DNA from: Anas platyrhynchos
Lineage: Eukaryota > Chordata > Aves > Anseriformes > Anatidae
DNA: 64,000 nt
NCBI RefSeq assembly: GCF_047663525.1
Contig: NC_092592.1
Coordinates: forward strand, 19,170,001-19,234,000
Reading direction: 5' to 3'
Part shown: piece after piece, positions 10,901 through 64,000 of the stretch
Numbering within the stretch: the stretch's first letter is position 1
How the letters are laid out: each line of letters opens with the position of its first letter
Program-made: the position numbers and the translations under genes
Notes under the pieces: model-generated
The model's input: the letters and a program-made list of their open reading frames with translations, nothing else
Databases searched by the model: none
What the model was told of the DNA's origin: nothing

Positions 10901-13900
10901 TTTGTAAGGTGATGGCAAAACTATCTTCCCATAGTTCTTGCCAATAATCTATCTCATTGCTTATGGGCCATCACGTGAATGAGACAAAAGAAGTCATCAG
11001 CCTTCCTCCAATAGCAAGACAAAACTTGTTCCAGGATTGCTGGAAGTGTTGTTTTTCTTGTGTATAAACTGGAGTTTCTACATATCTTCTAAAAGAACCT
11101 TTGCTTGTAGGACTAATTAGTGCAGAGTCCTGCTCATGCCTTTCTGTCCGTATAGAGCACTTAAGAAAATGATCCTTTTCTGGATACAGTGCTTAGCAGT
11201 CTTGTGTTTTCCTTTGGCTATAGATTTATTTAACATCAAGGTGAATAGGTACTCTTCTTGTTAAACAGGCCGTGTTTGTGAAAGCTCAAGCTGATGATGA
11301 CAGCTTGTGCTTTATGGCACAAACTTACTGTGTTTCCATATTGACGGTTTTCATGTGCTTCGACTGTCCTGCACCTCTACAACTGTCTCCCTTTTTCTGG
11401 AGACAGTAGACAGTGTAGACAAAAGGAAGATTGAGAGCTTGCATATTCTGGAATTTTTACTTGCACGTTGCTTGCAACAACTTCAGACGTACCCAGTACA
11501 AGTTCTTTGTAACAGCTTGCAAAGGTATAATTAGCTGATTTGGAACAAGATGTTTGCTCTAGTTCCTGTATTTTAGCAAGCTGCCCAGGCCACAGGTAAC
11601 TGGAATGACCTTTCCTATCTCTGCTTGGCACGTTCCCGAGTGTTGTGCAAATGTCGTCTGTGCCCTCTAGCTGCACTTCAGGTTTGGTAGGCCCATGATA
11701 ATATGTTAATTGAGGTGTCTTTTTTTTTTTTTTTTTTCTTCTCCCTTTCACAGGTTCCACAGTCTTTGCAGAAATCCAAGGTGTTATTGATTCGTGTATT
11801 AAGCTCTCAGGAATGCCGGATCTTTCTCTTTCTTTCATGGTAAGTTTAGCAGTGTGTTTGTCCATTTTAATTGCTTAAGAGGCATTTTTCTTAATGAACA
11901 GAGTTAAACAAATGTGAGAGCACAATTACTACTTGATATGTTAAACAGGAAAAATAACACATCGAGTTTTGAATCGTATTGCAAAAGTTGCTGCACTATT
12001 CAGTAGTTGGGATGGGTTTTGTCTGTACACAAAAATACGCTTGTGGGAACTACTGTGTTGTGTCAGACCAGAAATACGTTTAGCTCAGTAATGCATCTCA
12101 GAAAGTGGCTAGAAAAGATACTTAAGAGTATAAAAAGCAGGAATTGTGTAGTGCTTCAGTAGTTAGTTCAAACTGCTGATGTTTTATGAGATTCTACTTA
12201 CCACTTTACCGCTATTTACAGAATCCAAGGCTGCTGGATGATGTCAGCTTCCATCCATGTATTCGATTCAAACGCTGGGAGTCTGAAAGAGTCCTTTCGT
12301 TTATTCCTCCTGATGGGAATTTCAGACTGATCTCATACCGTGTCAGTTCACAGAAGTACGTTCTGGTTTAGACATACTGGTTCTTTACATACTTAGATAG
12401 AAAGCATTAGATAACTGTAACTGCAGATTTCTCCTTGTTAAGAGGGGAATTTGCATTATTGCCAAAAAAACGTGTTTTCCGATTTTGTCTGATCTGGTGC
12501 TGTGTCCCCACTAAAGAAAAGAGCATTTCAGCAAGCTGCTGATAGCGAGCAATCATTTTTCAGTGGGATAAACCGTGTGTGGTAATAATGCAGGGCTATT
12601 GATTTCTGGTAATCAAGGTTGCTGCTAGATGCTTTGTGGCTAAGTTTCTGTGTAGACAGAGGATTCATATCTTCATAAAAAGAATAAAGCAAAAAAGTCA
12701 AAATTGTCTTAATAACATTGTCTTCTCTCCTCAGCTTGGTGGCAATTCCTGTATATGTGAAGCATATGATCAGCTTTAAGGAGAACAGTTCTTCAGGAAG
12801 ATTTGATGTTACCATTGGACCAAAACAGAATATGGGAAAAACAGTAGAAAGTGTTGTCATGACAGTTCACATGCCAAAAGCAGTACTTAACATGAACCTC
12901 ACCGCTACGCAGGGCAGCTATACGTTTGATCCAGTTACTAAGGTAAGGCCTAATTTTGAATTTATTTACCTCAGGGGACATTAGAGCAAGTCCTACATAT
13001 TGCAGAGTAGTAGAGCACTGTTCCACACATTGCAAGAATCTTTCCCTTCAGCGCGTTTATGAATTAAAATCTTCTCTTTAAGATTTACTTTTCCAGTCTT
13101 AGAGATGCACCAAGTGTGATTTCTGGTTATTTCTGGTATTCCTGCCCCTGCACCTACACTTCTGCAAATATTCTTCTTCAGTGTATGCAGCGGTGTTTTG
13201 CTGGTGCTTTCAGCTGTAGTGTATTCTCCAAGCTATGTTATTTAAAACATACTTAGCTGGACAAAATGCAGTAGAGCTGAAAACAAAGAGCCAGAAAAAC
13301 AGGTGGCAGGAAATCAGGAAAACTGCTTCCACAGAACTGCCTGAAGACACACAGGAAGGGAAACAGAGCAGGGGAGTCCTGCTTTCTTGCTTCTCAGTTG
13401 AGGTTTGCGACTTGAATTTCCCAAAGCTTCCAAAGCTTTTTAGTCCCCAGGAAATATTTCACTGATATGTGTTGAGCGAAGCCTTTCTACTGGCTCTCAC
13501 AGCCTGCTCTGAGCTTTCTGCTGCCCTTGAAATATCTCAGGCCGCATTTGATTTGAATTCTGTGCAAAAGCTCTCCAAGTAACATTTTATTTTAAAAAGA
13601 ACAGACCCTGATCTTTTAAGAATGAAAACACCAACATAATCCTTAGGGCTACCAGGCTGATTGCTGTACCCAGCCTGCAAACAAAAAGCTTCATCTGGAC
13701 TTGGCTTTATAGGTGGTATCCATAAAGGCTACTGCTACCGCTTTCTCTTTCCTGACAAGGTGTTAACGTGGGACGTTGGCAAAATTACCCCTCAAAAGCT
13801 ACCGAATCTGAAGGGCATAGTGAACCTGCAGTCTGGAGCCCCCAAGCCAGAAGAAAATCCAAGTTTAAATATCCAGTTTAAGATCCAACAGCTCGCAATT

Positions 13901-15245
13901 TCAGGTAAGTGGGTGTTACAGGAAATCAATACTGATAGGTAATTAGCCGTAGCAAACAGTTAATCTTTGCATTGAAGATGCAGATCTGAAGTTAGTTGGG
14001 TTCTAACCCAGCAGTTAACCTTGCTGCCAGATGCTCTTGTTGGGAATTATGAATTGCCAGTTTTGCTCAAGAAAGGATGTGAGAAATGTACAGAGGAACG
14101 GGCTTTTCTGTGTTGACTTGTGTGTTAAACAGAAGCCAACTACTACTTTTAGTGCAGAGGTGATTTAGTATGCTGCTCTTGACTTGCTATAGCCTTGTAC
14201 CACTAAAGCCCTTTATAGTGTTCAAAAAAACTGTTGGTTTAAAAAAATGCCCTTTTTCTTTCTGGAGCTGGCTAGTTTTTCATCTTCAAACCAATCTGCA
14301 AGGAAAATCTTAATGAAATCTCTAGACTAATGACCAAAAATATATTTAAATGAAACAAAGCCTCAGCCTGCAAACACTTAAATACAAATTGTATAGCTGT
14401 AAAATGCTTCTGTAAGCAAGCTTTGCAGGACCAAGACCCTAACAGAGCAAAGCTTCACATTTGGATGGAAGGAGGATGTCTGAAACCAGTAGATGAGAAT
14501 GGGCAGTAGTGCATGTAGTGTCTTTCTAGGTAGTTACCAGGTTATTCTGTTTCCTAGACTACTTTGAGTAAACAGGGGTTAGTCCTTGTATGAGAACAGA
14601 ATTCCCCACCTTACTCTTAAATTTACAATCCACTAGCTTAAATATAGCAAACCAGTGGCTGGATGCCAAAGGCAGTAGACTTGTGGGAAAGCAGCAGCCA
14701 ACCTGAAACTGTTAGGTAATTAATAGCTACTGCTGTTCCTTAATTACTAACAGAGGAATTACTGAAATTATAATTTCTTATATGAGAAGACTTCTAAAAT
14801 TTGTCCTCTGCTTCACTGACATTATTGGGAACAAGAGGGCAGCATACATACGCATTAGAAGGTGCACTCATCTGTTCAATAGTTCATCCCTCATAAGGAG
14901 GATGTGACATCACTGACTAAAACAAAACAAAAAAATCCTTTCCCTCCCAGGGAAGCTATGATTAGGTGACAAGAATGGTCCCTTTTGCTGTTTTAAACTG
15001 CATGAACTTGTGAAAGGGGTAGGAACATAAACTAGCTTCCTAGCTGACCTTAACTTGTTTAAAGAAAACAGGACTGTTAAATAGAGAAAGGAGATCTCTA
15101 GTATTTCGCTTCTGACTTTATACTCTCATTTTTGTCTTTTTCAGGATTGAAAGTAAATCGCCTAGACATGTATGGAGAAAAATATAAGCCTTTTAAAGGT
15201 GTCAAATACATTACAAAAGCAGGAAAATTCCAGGTCAGGACATGA
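7726..15245 (+). CDS. AP3M1: AP-3 complex subunit mu-1 (mu3A), whole coding span
   Basis: Medium subunit of the AP-3 adaptor, which selects tyrosine-motif cargo on endosomal/TGN membranes for delivery to lysosomes and lysosome-related organelles. It works with the beta3, delta and sigma3 subunits. Coding exons are 7726-7998, 8696-8867, 10468-10605, 11754-11839, 12222-12355, 12735-12942, 13760-13904 and 15145-15245. All introns are GT-AG. The sum is 1257 bases, 418 residues plus stop, the same length as human AP3M1. Residues 1 to about 140 form the longin-like N-terminal domain (MIHSLFLINCSGDIFLEKHW). Residues from about 176 to the end form the mu homology domain that binds YxxPhi signals, closing with KAGKFQVRT. 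Identity to the mammalian protein is very high throughout, with no frameshift or stop. The start codon lies three bases after the exon 2 acceptor. The paralogue AP3M2 is less likely, because the sequence follows mu3A at the positions I can recall. Confidence 0.97.
8696..8867 (+). CDS. AP3M1: AP3M1 exon 3 (residues 92-149)
   Basis: Starts DYFGECSETAIKDN and ends SVVNSIT plus one base. Acceptor TTTAG, donor GTATGA. It completes most of the N-terminal domain. Confidence 0.97.
8868..10467 (+). other. AP3M1: AP3M1 intron 3
   Basis: A 1.6-kb intron. Its second half (about 9700-10000) is CAGG/GCC-rich and of a different composition from its surroundings, which suggests an old interspersed repeat I cannot name. 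I see no gene in it. Confidence 0.6.
10468..10605 (+). CDS. AP3M1: AP3M1 exon 4 (residues 149-195)
   Basis: Encodes the linker GSSNVGDTLPTGQL and the start of the mu homology domain (WRRAGVKYTNNEAYFDVVEE). Acceptor TTAAG, donor GTAAGA. Phase 1 at both ends. Confidence 0.97.
11754..11839 (+). CDS. AP3M1: AP3M1 exon 5 (residues 195-223)
   Basis: Encodes STVFAEIQGVIDSCIKLSGM and PDLSLSFM. The acceptor follows a long T tract (11720-11738) and reads CACAG. Donor GTAAGT. Confidence 0.97.
12222..12355 (+). CDS. AP3M1: AP3M1 exon 6 (residues 224-268)
   Basis: Starts NPRLLDDVSFHPCIRFKRWE and ends ISYRVSSQ plus two bases. Acceptor TTACAG, donor GTACGT. Confidence 0.97.
12735..12942 (+). CDS. AP3M1: AP3M1 exon 7 (residues 268-337)
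   Basis: Starts NLVAIPVYVKHMISFKENSS, carries IGPKQNMGK and ends YTFDPVTK. Acceptor CTCAG, donor GTAAGG. Confidence 0.97.
13760..13904 (+). CDS. AP3M1: AP3M1 exon 8 (residues 338-386)
   Basis: Starts VLTWDVGKITPQKLPNLKG and ends KIQQLAIS plus one base. Acceptor GACAAG after a T/C-rich tract, donor GTAAGT. Confidence 0.97.
13905..15144 (+). other. AP3M1: AP3M1 intron 8
   Basis: A 1.24-kb AT-rich intron with no recognisable gene or repeat family. Confidence 0.7.
15145..15245 (+). CDS. AP3M1: AP3M1 last coding exon 9 (residues 386-418 and stop)
   Basis: Encodes LKVNRLDMYGEKYKPFKGVK and ITKAGKFQVRT, followed by TGA at 15243-15245. Acceptor TTTTCAG. Confidence 0.97.
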
Positions 15246-16192
15246 GAAGATGCTCTACTTCTAAGAGGAAATTCCCCTTAAAAAATGACTGCTTAGTGAC
15301 TTATGTTGCTATTAATTAGGTGCCGATTAATTAATAGACACACTGATTAGTTTGGGAGCAAAGCATTTGTGCACAGCAGCTCTTAAAATGGAAGTGTAGC
15401 TTAGTTTTTCTTATTATGGCTTTAAAATAAGGTACCTTTTTTTCTAATACACCTTTACTTTTTTTTTTCTTTTTTTTTTTAAACTGAATTGTTGTGCTGG
15501 TGAATCATTTGGTATAGGTGATCCACAAAATGTTGTAAACATACACTGCCAGATACCAAAGCCCAGAGGCCAAGCACATTATGAAGGCCAGACAGGCCCT
15601 TGGAAAAGTCTTGTAGAGGCACATTTTGCTGCTGTAGCTGCCTGCAAAGAAAGCTCAGCTGTTCTTACAGCCAGCTGCAAGTTGGCATTCCACAAAGCAT
15701 CATGTAATCCCTTCAGAAATAGAGCAGCCGGGCAGGGGTCCCAGAAGGGCCTGGGACATAGCAAATGTCACTCCTGGGAAAGACCTTCTAATGAAGAAAA
15801 AATATTTTCCTTGCTGTTTACAAGAAATCGCCTTTCCTGAGAAGCATTTGCCTTAATCAGCTTTCATTTGTGCCATCTGCAGATGAGCTGATAAAAATAA
15901 CATTCTGCATTAATATGGGAGGTGATTGTTGCTTCAGTAATCTACTTTCTTTCCATTCAATCTCATCATTGTCATTTTTTTTAAGAATACAGTTGCAGAG
16001 AGTACGATCTATTTTTTATGTGAAGCCTTTGCTTTGGTTTAGATGTTCCACTTGTTTGAAGTGGATGCCACCAGATTTGTGCCATGTGTATATTGGAGTG
16101 TAGCTTTTTAGATAGCACAATAGAAGTGTCAAGTGTATTTAATGGTTGTGTGCTTTAATGTTATGAAATAAAGGGAACTCTACTGCAAACAC
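15246..16192 (+). other. AP3M1: AP3M1 3' UTR
   Basis: Runs from the stop codon to the first canonical AATAAA on this strand and its expected cleavage about 20 bases later. The 3' edge is approximate. A T-rich tract lies at 15461-15480. Confidence 0.75.
16167..16172 (+). terminator. AP3M1: AP3M1 polyadenylation signal AATAAA
   Basis: This is the first AATAAA after the AP3M1 stop codon, about 920 bases downstream. A GT-rich element (CTCGTGTGAAGT) lies about 30 bases beyond it, the usual arrangement for cleavage and polyadenylation. Confidence 0.75.
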
Positions 16193-18309
16193 ATTTTCTC
16201 GTGTGAAGTATTCACTATTGTAAACTATTCAAAATGCTCTTTAGATAAGAGACATCCAATATACAATTAAATAAGTAATTGCTACCTCTTCACTGAACTT
16301 AATTGCTATGCAGGTATTCAAAGTTTAGGAAGAGCATTCATGAGCATGGCAAGTAAGCTTGTTTTTTTGTGTTTTTTTTGAATGTGGGATAACTGAAATG
16401 TCACAATTTAAGCATTAAGGACAGAGCAATGATGATGCAAAGCAGACAAAACAACTTCTTACACACCAGCATAAGCTTGCTGTATCTATAAACCAGTATA
16501 TGCCCTAACTTTCCTGCCAGGGTTCAAACCATACATTTGGGCAGTACATAACAGGCTGATAAACCCAAGTTTCAGAATTAAGGAAGAGTGGGATACTGGA
16601 GAATCTTTATTTCCTTAATTAATTTGGATTACAAATGCATAAACATGTGCCAACTTGGCTTCAGATGAATAATGGGAACTAAAGTAATACAGTAGCCAAA
16701 ATTTCAAATTTTGAGACAAATTAAAAAAAATGAGGGGGAGCTCATCTCAAATACTGGCTGGCAGCAAGCCTGTAGGAAGAGGAACTCGCACATTTTCTAT
16801 TAGAAACTTCGGCAATATCAAACTTGACCACAGCCGATCTATTTTGAATTTCTGAAATTACAGAAGATTACTGTAGCTACAAGATACTGCTTTTACAAAA
16901 TAGCACCTCTAAGAAAACCTCACATTTGTATAAGCATGTCACTTGGCTGTTAAAAGCCACCAGCTTTCTCACCTACCTTTTTCAGTGGGTGGAACTTGTA
17001 TCAGTTTGTAGCTTATCCTACAGATCTGCTCCACTTTACAGTAAACCGCATCCTCAGGTTAAAGCAATTTTACTAAAAAAACTTGTTTTCAGATCTAACT
17101 GCTAGGTCCCAAGCTTAAGTCTGCATAGCTAGAACTGCTCTCTGCATTAGCAGCCTGAAAATGCTGCAAGATCTCTCAGCACTGACGCCATTACTGACAG
17201 ATACATAATGCAGTATCAGAAAGGGGGCTAGCTTCAACACCAACACTTCATCAGCATATTGCAGAACCAGCTTCACCAGCCTTGTGTCACTCAACCACCA
17301 GGGGAGGATACACAAAGCTGCTGTCTCTGGAAGAGCTTCAATCCGCACTTCACTGTCCCTCACTAGAAGTCACCATCAACAGTTACACTTACCTGGAACA
17401 AAAGGCACCCTGAACACAAACACGGTTTTCCTCAGGGGGAATTGGTTTTCGTTGTGTGAGGCTAATGCCTTTTGCTGTGGGCGTGCTGACTCCTGCCGTT
17501 TCCCCAGACACAGGAATGTCAGCTGCACAGTTTGCAGTAGCAGGGACTGGGTTCACACTCTCCCCACTAACAAACTGTACCAACACCTGTATGAATAGCA
17601 CGGCTTAAGGAACAGAAGGATGTCATTACTGTGGATTTCTTAGTCAGCTTTTGATATCCTGTGCTGACAAAGGTGACTGTCTCAGAAGTTGTCATCCTCC
17701 TTCAGCTACAGAGAGAACTTTGTTAACAGCATGAAATCTGTAATTTATCTAGTATTACTAAATCCTAGGTGCCTTCTGCCACTGTTGGACTATGTTCAGT
17801 CCCACATCACCAAGAAATGTTGGTCCTGTGAGGTTAGTGTTAATGTATGAATGCTGACAGAATTTTTTAAAACAGAAGCTTTATATGAATTGTAGCAAGA
17901 GGTTCTGTGACAGAAACGGAACAGTAATTCCACGCAATTGCCTTTGCATTCAAGTTTGCCAAGTAAAATTCAGATTTGATGAAGTGTTAGCCAGAACCAC
18001 AGTTCTTCCTTTACTGACAGGATCAGGCAAATCCCATTTCAAGTTTTCAGAACCTTGGTTGGTGCTTCTAGAACAGATGACCCATCAGGCCTCTGGAACA
18101 ATTCCCATTCTCTCCCACTGGTTCTTTTGACTGTTAGTTTTACTGGCAGTGAAGACAAAAACAACTGCTTTTAATCCTCTTTTCTGTTTCAGCAACTCCA
18201 CATTTTCTGTTCAAAAAACATCATTTAGCTTTAGCATTTCTGCTCTGTAAGAGCTGTTTGCCCTTTTTACAGTATTATCACTGTTCAGTTAATATTGACA
18301 AGCTGACAT
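16193..18309. other. convergent intergenic region between AP3M1 and VCL
   Basis: About 2.1 kb between the two inferred 3' ends. The - strand has open stretches at 17389-17601 and 17115-17363, discussed under findings. A further AATAAA on the - strand at 16616-16621 could give a longer VCL 3' UTR of about 4.1 kb that would cover this interval. Confidence 0.6.
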
Positions 18310-20721
18310 TTTGTACAAATGCAGTTTTATTGTTTTAACAGAACCAAAGAAAAAGGTTGAAAACGTTAGACTATACAACACATTTTGGTTTATAAACAAA
18401 GTTTTATAGTGGTAAAACATTTCTAAATGACATTCATGGTCTTTTTTAAAATTTCTGCTGCATTTCAGGTCTGAAGACCAATAGTGTTCAAAAAAGCAGT
18501 AATTGCATAAGGTGAACGAGTATCTCAGCTTCTACAAAACAATTTAAGAACTTACAGCAAACATTCTGGAAGAATATCAAAGGCAACCATGATTTATAAC
18601 TTTCCTGCAAACATTACTCAAACAAAAAGTGATCTTTGGCATAAACAATTATGTATTAAAGGCATTAGTAATATTGCATTAATATCAGTCAAGCAACTAA
18701 ACAGTGATACTAAAGAGAAAAAAAATATCTCACAGAGAAGCTTGAAAGAGGGTTTGGGGGGGCAGAGAGGGGTGGGAGTGTGAGGAGTATTGAAATGCAG
18801 GAAGACTATTTAGAAAATCCCTTAAAAATAACCCCTACCTATTCAGTGTTATTTACTATTAAATAGAAATTACGACATTACAATTACGTTAGAGATCTGG
18901 TATAAACCAACCAAACGCAAGACATTCAGGTTAAGGCTCTGGCACTCCTTCCTTACTCCTCCTGTTCCAGGTAATCACAGGAAGAGAATACTAAGGAAAG
19001 ATCCTAAGTACCATGTGTTTCATAATACCCAGACACCAGGAGAGTGAGTTGAAGATGAAGACACACTTTTTCTTGCAAAGGTCAGTTAGTTTGAGGCAGA
19101 TGTATTATAATCACTTTAACTTCCCTTTTTAGATAACAGTGCAATGAAGGGGCAGGGGGAGAAAGTCCAAGTGTCACAGACAGGCAAAGAACAGCTGAGT
19201 GTTCTCTCTCTTTTCCTTCAAGCAGGGGAAAAAAAATCAGTCTAACAAGGGCACTATAGTAAAGGTCATTCAACATCTTTCAGCAAGTGAAAATGAAGAG
19301 GACATCATGAGGTCCAAGCTGATTTGGGCACAAGTTTGTGAATGCTCCTTGCAAATGTATGGAGACCCGTTCTAAAACTGTAATTCCTCCCTATCTGTCA
19401 AATGCCGAAAGACACAATGGAGCAAATAAACATAACTATATGTAGGAAGGCATGTTACATAATGGAAGGATAAAAACTTTTGAAGCCTCTTTTATCAACA
19501 GTGTGTTTTGTTTTTTAAAATTACTAAGACTTCAAAAACTTTTGAATTTCCAAACTCCAAGTATATTGTACTCAGATATTTTTACTCATTTCATTTAGCA
19601 TTAGGAACCACTCTTTGCTGGAAGCCATCTTGCTACCTAAGGAGTTTCACATCCCTGCACTGCAGTGCCTGGGTTTCCAAAAGCTTACACACTACTACTG
19701 CATTGCTGGAAACATGCAGTTGGCAAAAGGTCTTTTGAATTTAATATTCTTAATCTTCTAATTTCCATCTTGAGTGGATGCAACAGCATTAGATGGAAAA
19801 TAATAATAACTGCATGTGCTTGTGCACATTAGGTATTTTCAAGGAGAGAGCTAGCACATGACACTTTCTGGACTTGGGCATGTAGCTAGTTTAAGAGAAC
19901 CAGATTTTTTCAGCCCAGTACATCGTTAGACTGAGCAATAAGGAGAGCTGCATGAATTAAGGACTCCAGCAGTAAGGCTCAGGCTGACAACCGTGTGCTA
20001 TCAACATCCACCTAGAAGCATTTCAGTATAGCACAAGTACTGAAATGCATACCTACACGGTGACAGGAGGGTGACAGACAGCTCCAGTTTTCACTAAAGT
20101 ACTGTTGCCAAGCAAAAATCAACAGGAAAATAAAAAATAAAAATTAAAAACATAATTTCAGATGTGAGATTTCAATCCTCATCTTACAATGGCTTTCCCC
20201 TTCCCACCCCTTTTTCTTTTTTAAAAAAATCCAAACCTTCCACCACTTCTGAATGGTTTAAGAACAACCAGTTACATTCCTGTTGAAGAGGTGAATTTTT
20301 ACATAGCCTTGATTGTCCCTAAATCACTGCCTAATAATGCTGTTAGTGTCCCAGACTCCCAACACAAGCTTAAAGTGAGGTGCACGTATTATACCATCAC
20401 ATGGAAACTACTGGAATATGCAGTGCATAAATGAAATGTGCTTCTGGGATTACAGATTTCAAGAGAATCTTCATAAGCAAAAAAAAAAAAAAAAAAAGAT
20501 AAGAACTGTCTACTATCAGAAACGACTTCGAGGTGTTTGATATCAAATGGGTTCTGAAGATATTTGAAATGCATTCTCTTATAATTCATACCCTTAGAAT
20601 GGGGCATTAGCATAAGCTAATTTTAAGCTTATGTATACAGCACCTTTTGCTGTTAATAAATCTTCCGTTTCCAAAAAAAGGCATTTTAAGTTACAGAAGA
20701 CAATACTTATGTGGCTAGTGT
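18310..20721 (-). other. VCL: VCL 3' UTR
   Basis: About 2.4 kb from the stop codon to the first AATAAA on the - strand. It contains a long A tract on the + strand (20479-20497), which reads as poly-U in the transcript, and several AU-rich stretches. The 3' limit is inferred from the polyadenylation signal only. Confidence 0.6.
18326..18331 (-). terminator. VCL: VCL polyadenylation signal AATAAA
   Basis: This is the first canonical AATAAA on the - strand after the VCL stop codon, about 2.4 kb downstream. Cleavage is expected near 18305-18312. The alternative distal signal is at 16616-16621. Confidence 0.6.

Positions 20722-64000
<43,279 letters not shown>

Noticed and set aside
11377..11865. 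162-codon - strand open frame across AP3M1 exon 5
   Set aside because: It is the antisense shadow of a real exon plus the long T tract, read as a lysine run.

Overview
The window is vertebrate nuclear DNA, almost certainly avian. It holds two conserved multi-exon genes arranged tail to tail: AP3M1 on the + strand at about 1-16190, complete apart from an uncertain transcription start, and VCL (vinculin/metavinculin) on the - strand, with exons 22 to 2 between 20722 and 59673. The bird assignment rests on CR1-type LINE copies, short introns, and the metavinculin exon. That exon has 69 codons, so with a 56-residue first exon the full protein would be 1135 residues, the length I recall for chicken metavinculin (mammals have a 68-residue insert). 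A galliform such as chicken fits, but the species is not proven.

Layout. Positions 1-470 are a CpG island with the AP3M1 promoter and a non-coding first exon whose donor is at 322/323. AP3M1 intron 1 (323-7722) contains a second CpG-rich patch near 5270-5815. Eight coding exons lie between 7726 and 15245, and their spliced length of 1257 bases gives 418 residues plus stop. The AP3M1 3' UTR ends just past an AATAAA at 16167. About 2.1 kb of convergent intergenic sequence follows. The VCL 3' UTR starts near 18310 (AATAAA on the - strand at 18326-18331), and the VCL stop codon is at 20722-20724.

The 21 VCL exons present add up to 3240 bases with every phase matching, giving 1079 residues plus stop. 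Only exon 1 (about 56 residues with the start codon) and the promoter lie beyond 64000. Intron 2 (51158-59602) carries a truncated CR1 element and older repeat remnants, and intron 6 carries a minisatellite of about 54-bp units.

The two genes have no direct functional link. AP3M1 is the mu subunit of the AP-3 clathrin-associated adaptor, which sorts cargo to lysosomes and related organelles. VCL is a cytoplasmic actin-binding protein of focal adhesions and cell-cell junctions. The AP3M1-VCL neighbourhood with convergent transcription is also present in mammals.

I found no undescribed biological system here. The more notable points are a GC-AG intron in VCL, the optional metavinculin exon with weak splice sites and a duplicated helix, the intronic CpG-rich patch, the minisatellite, and a few unexplained open stretches that may be repeat debris.
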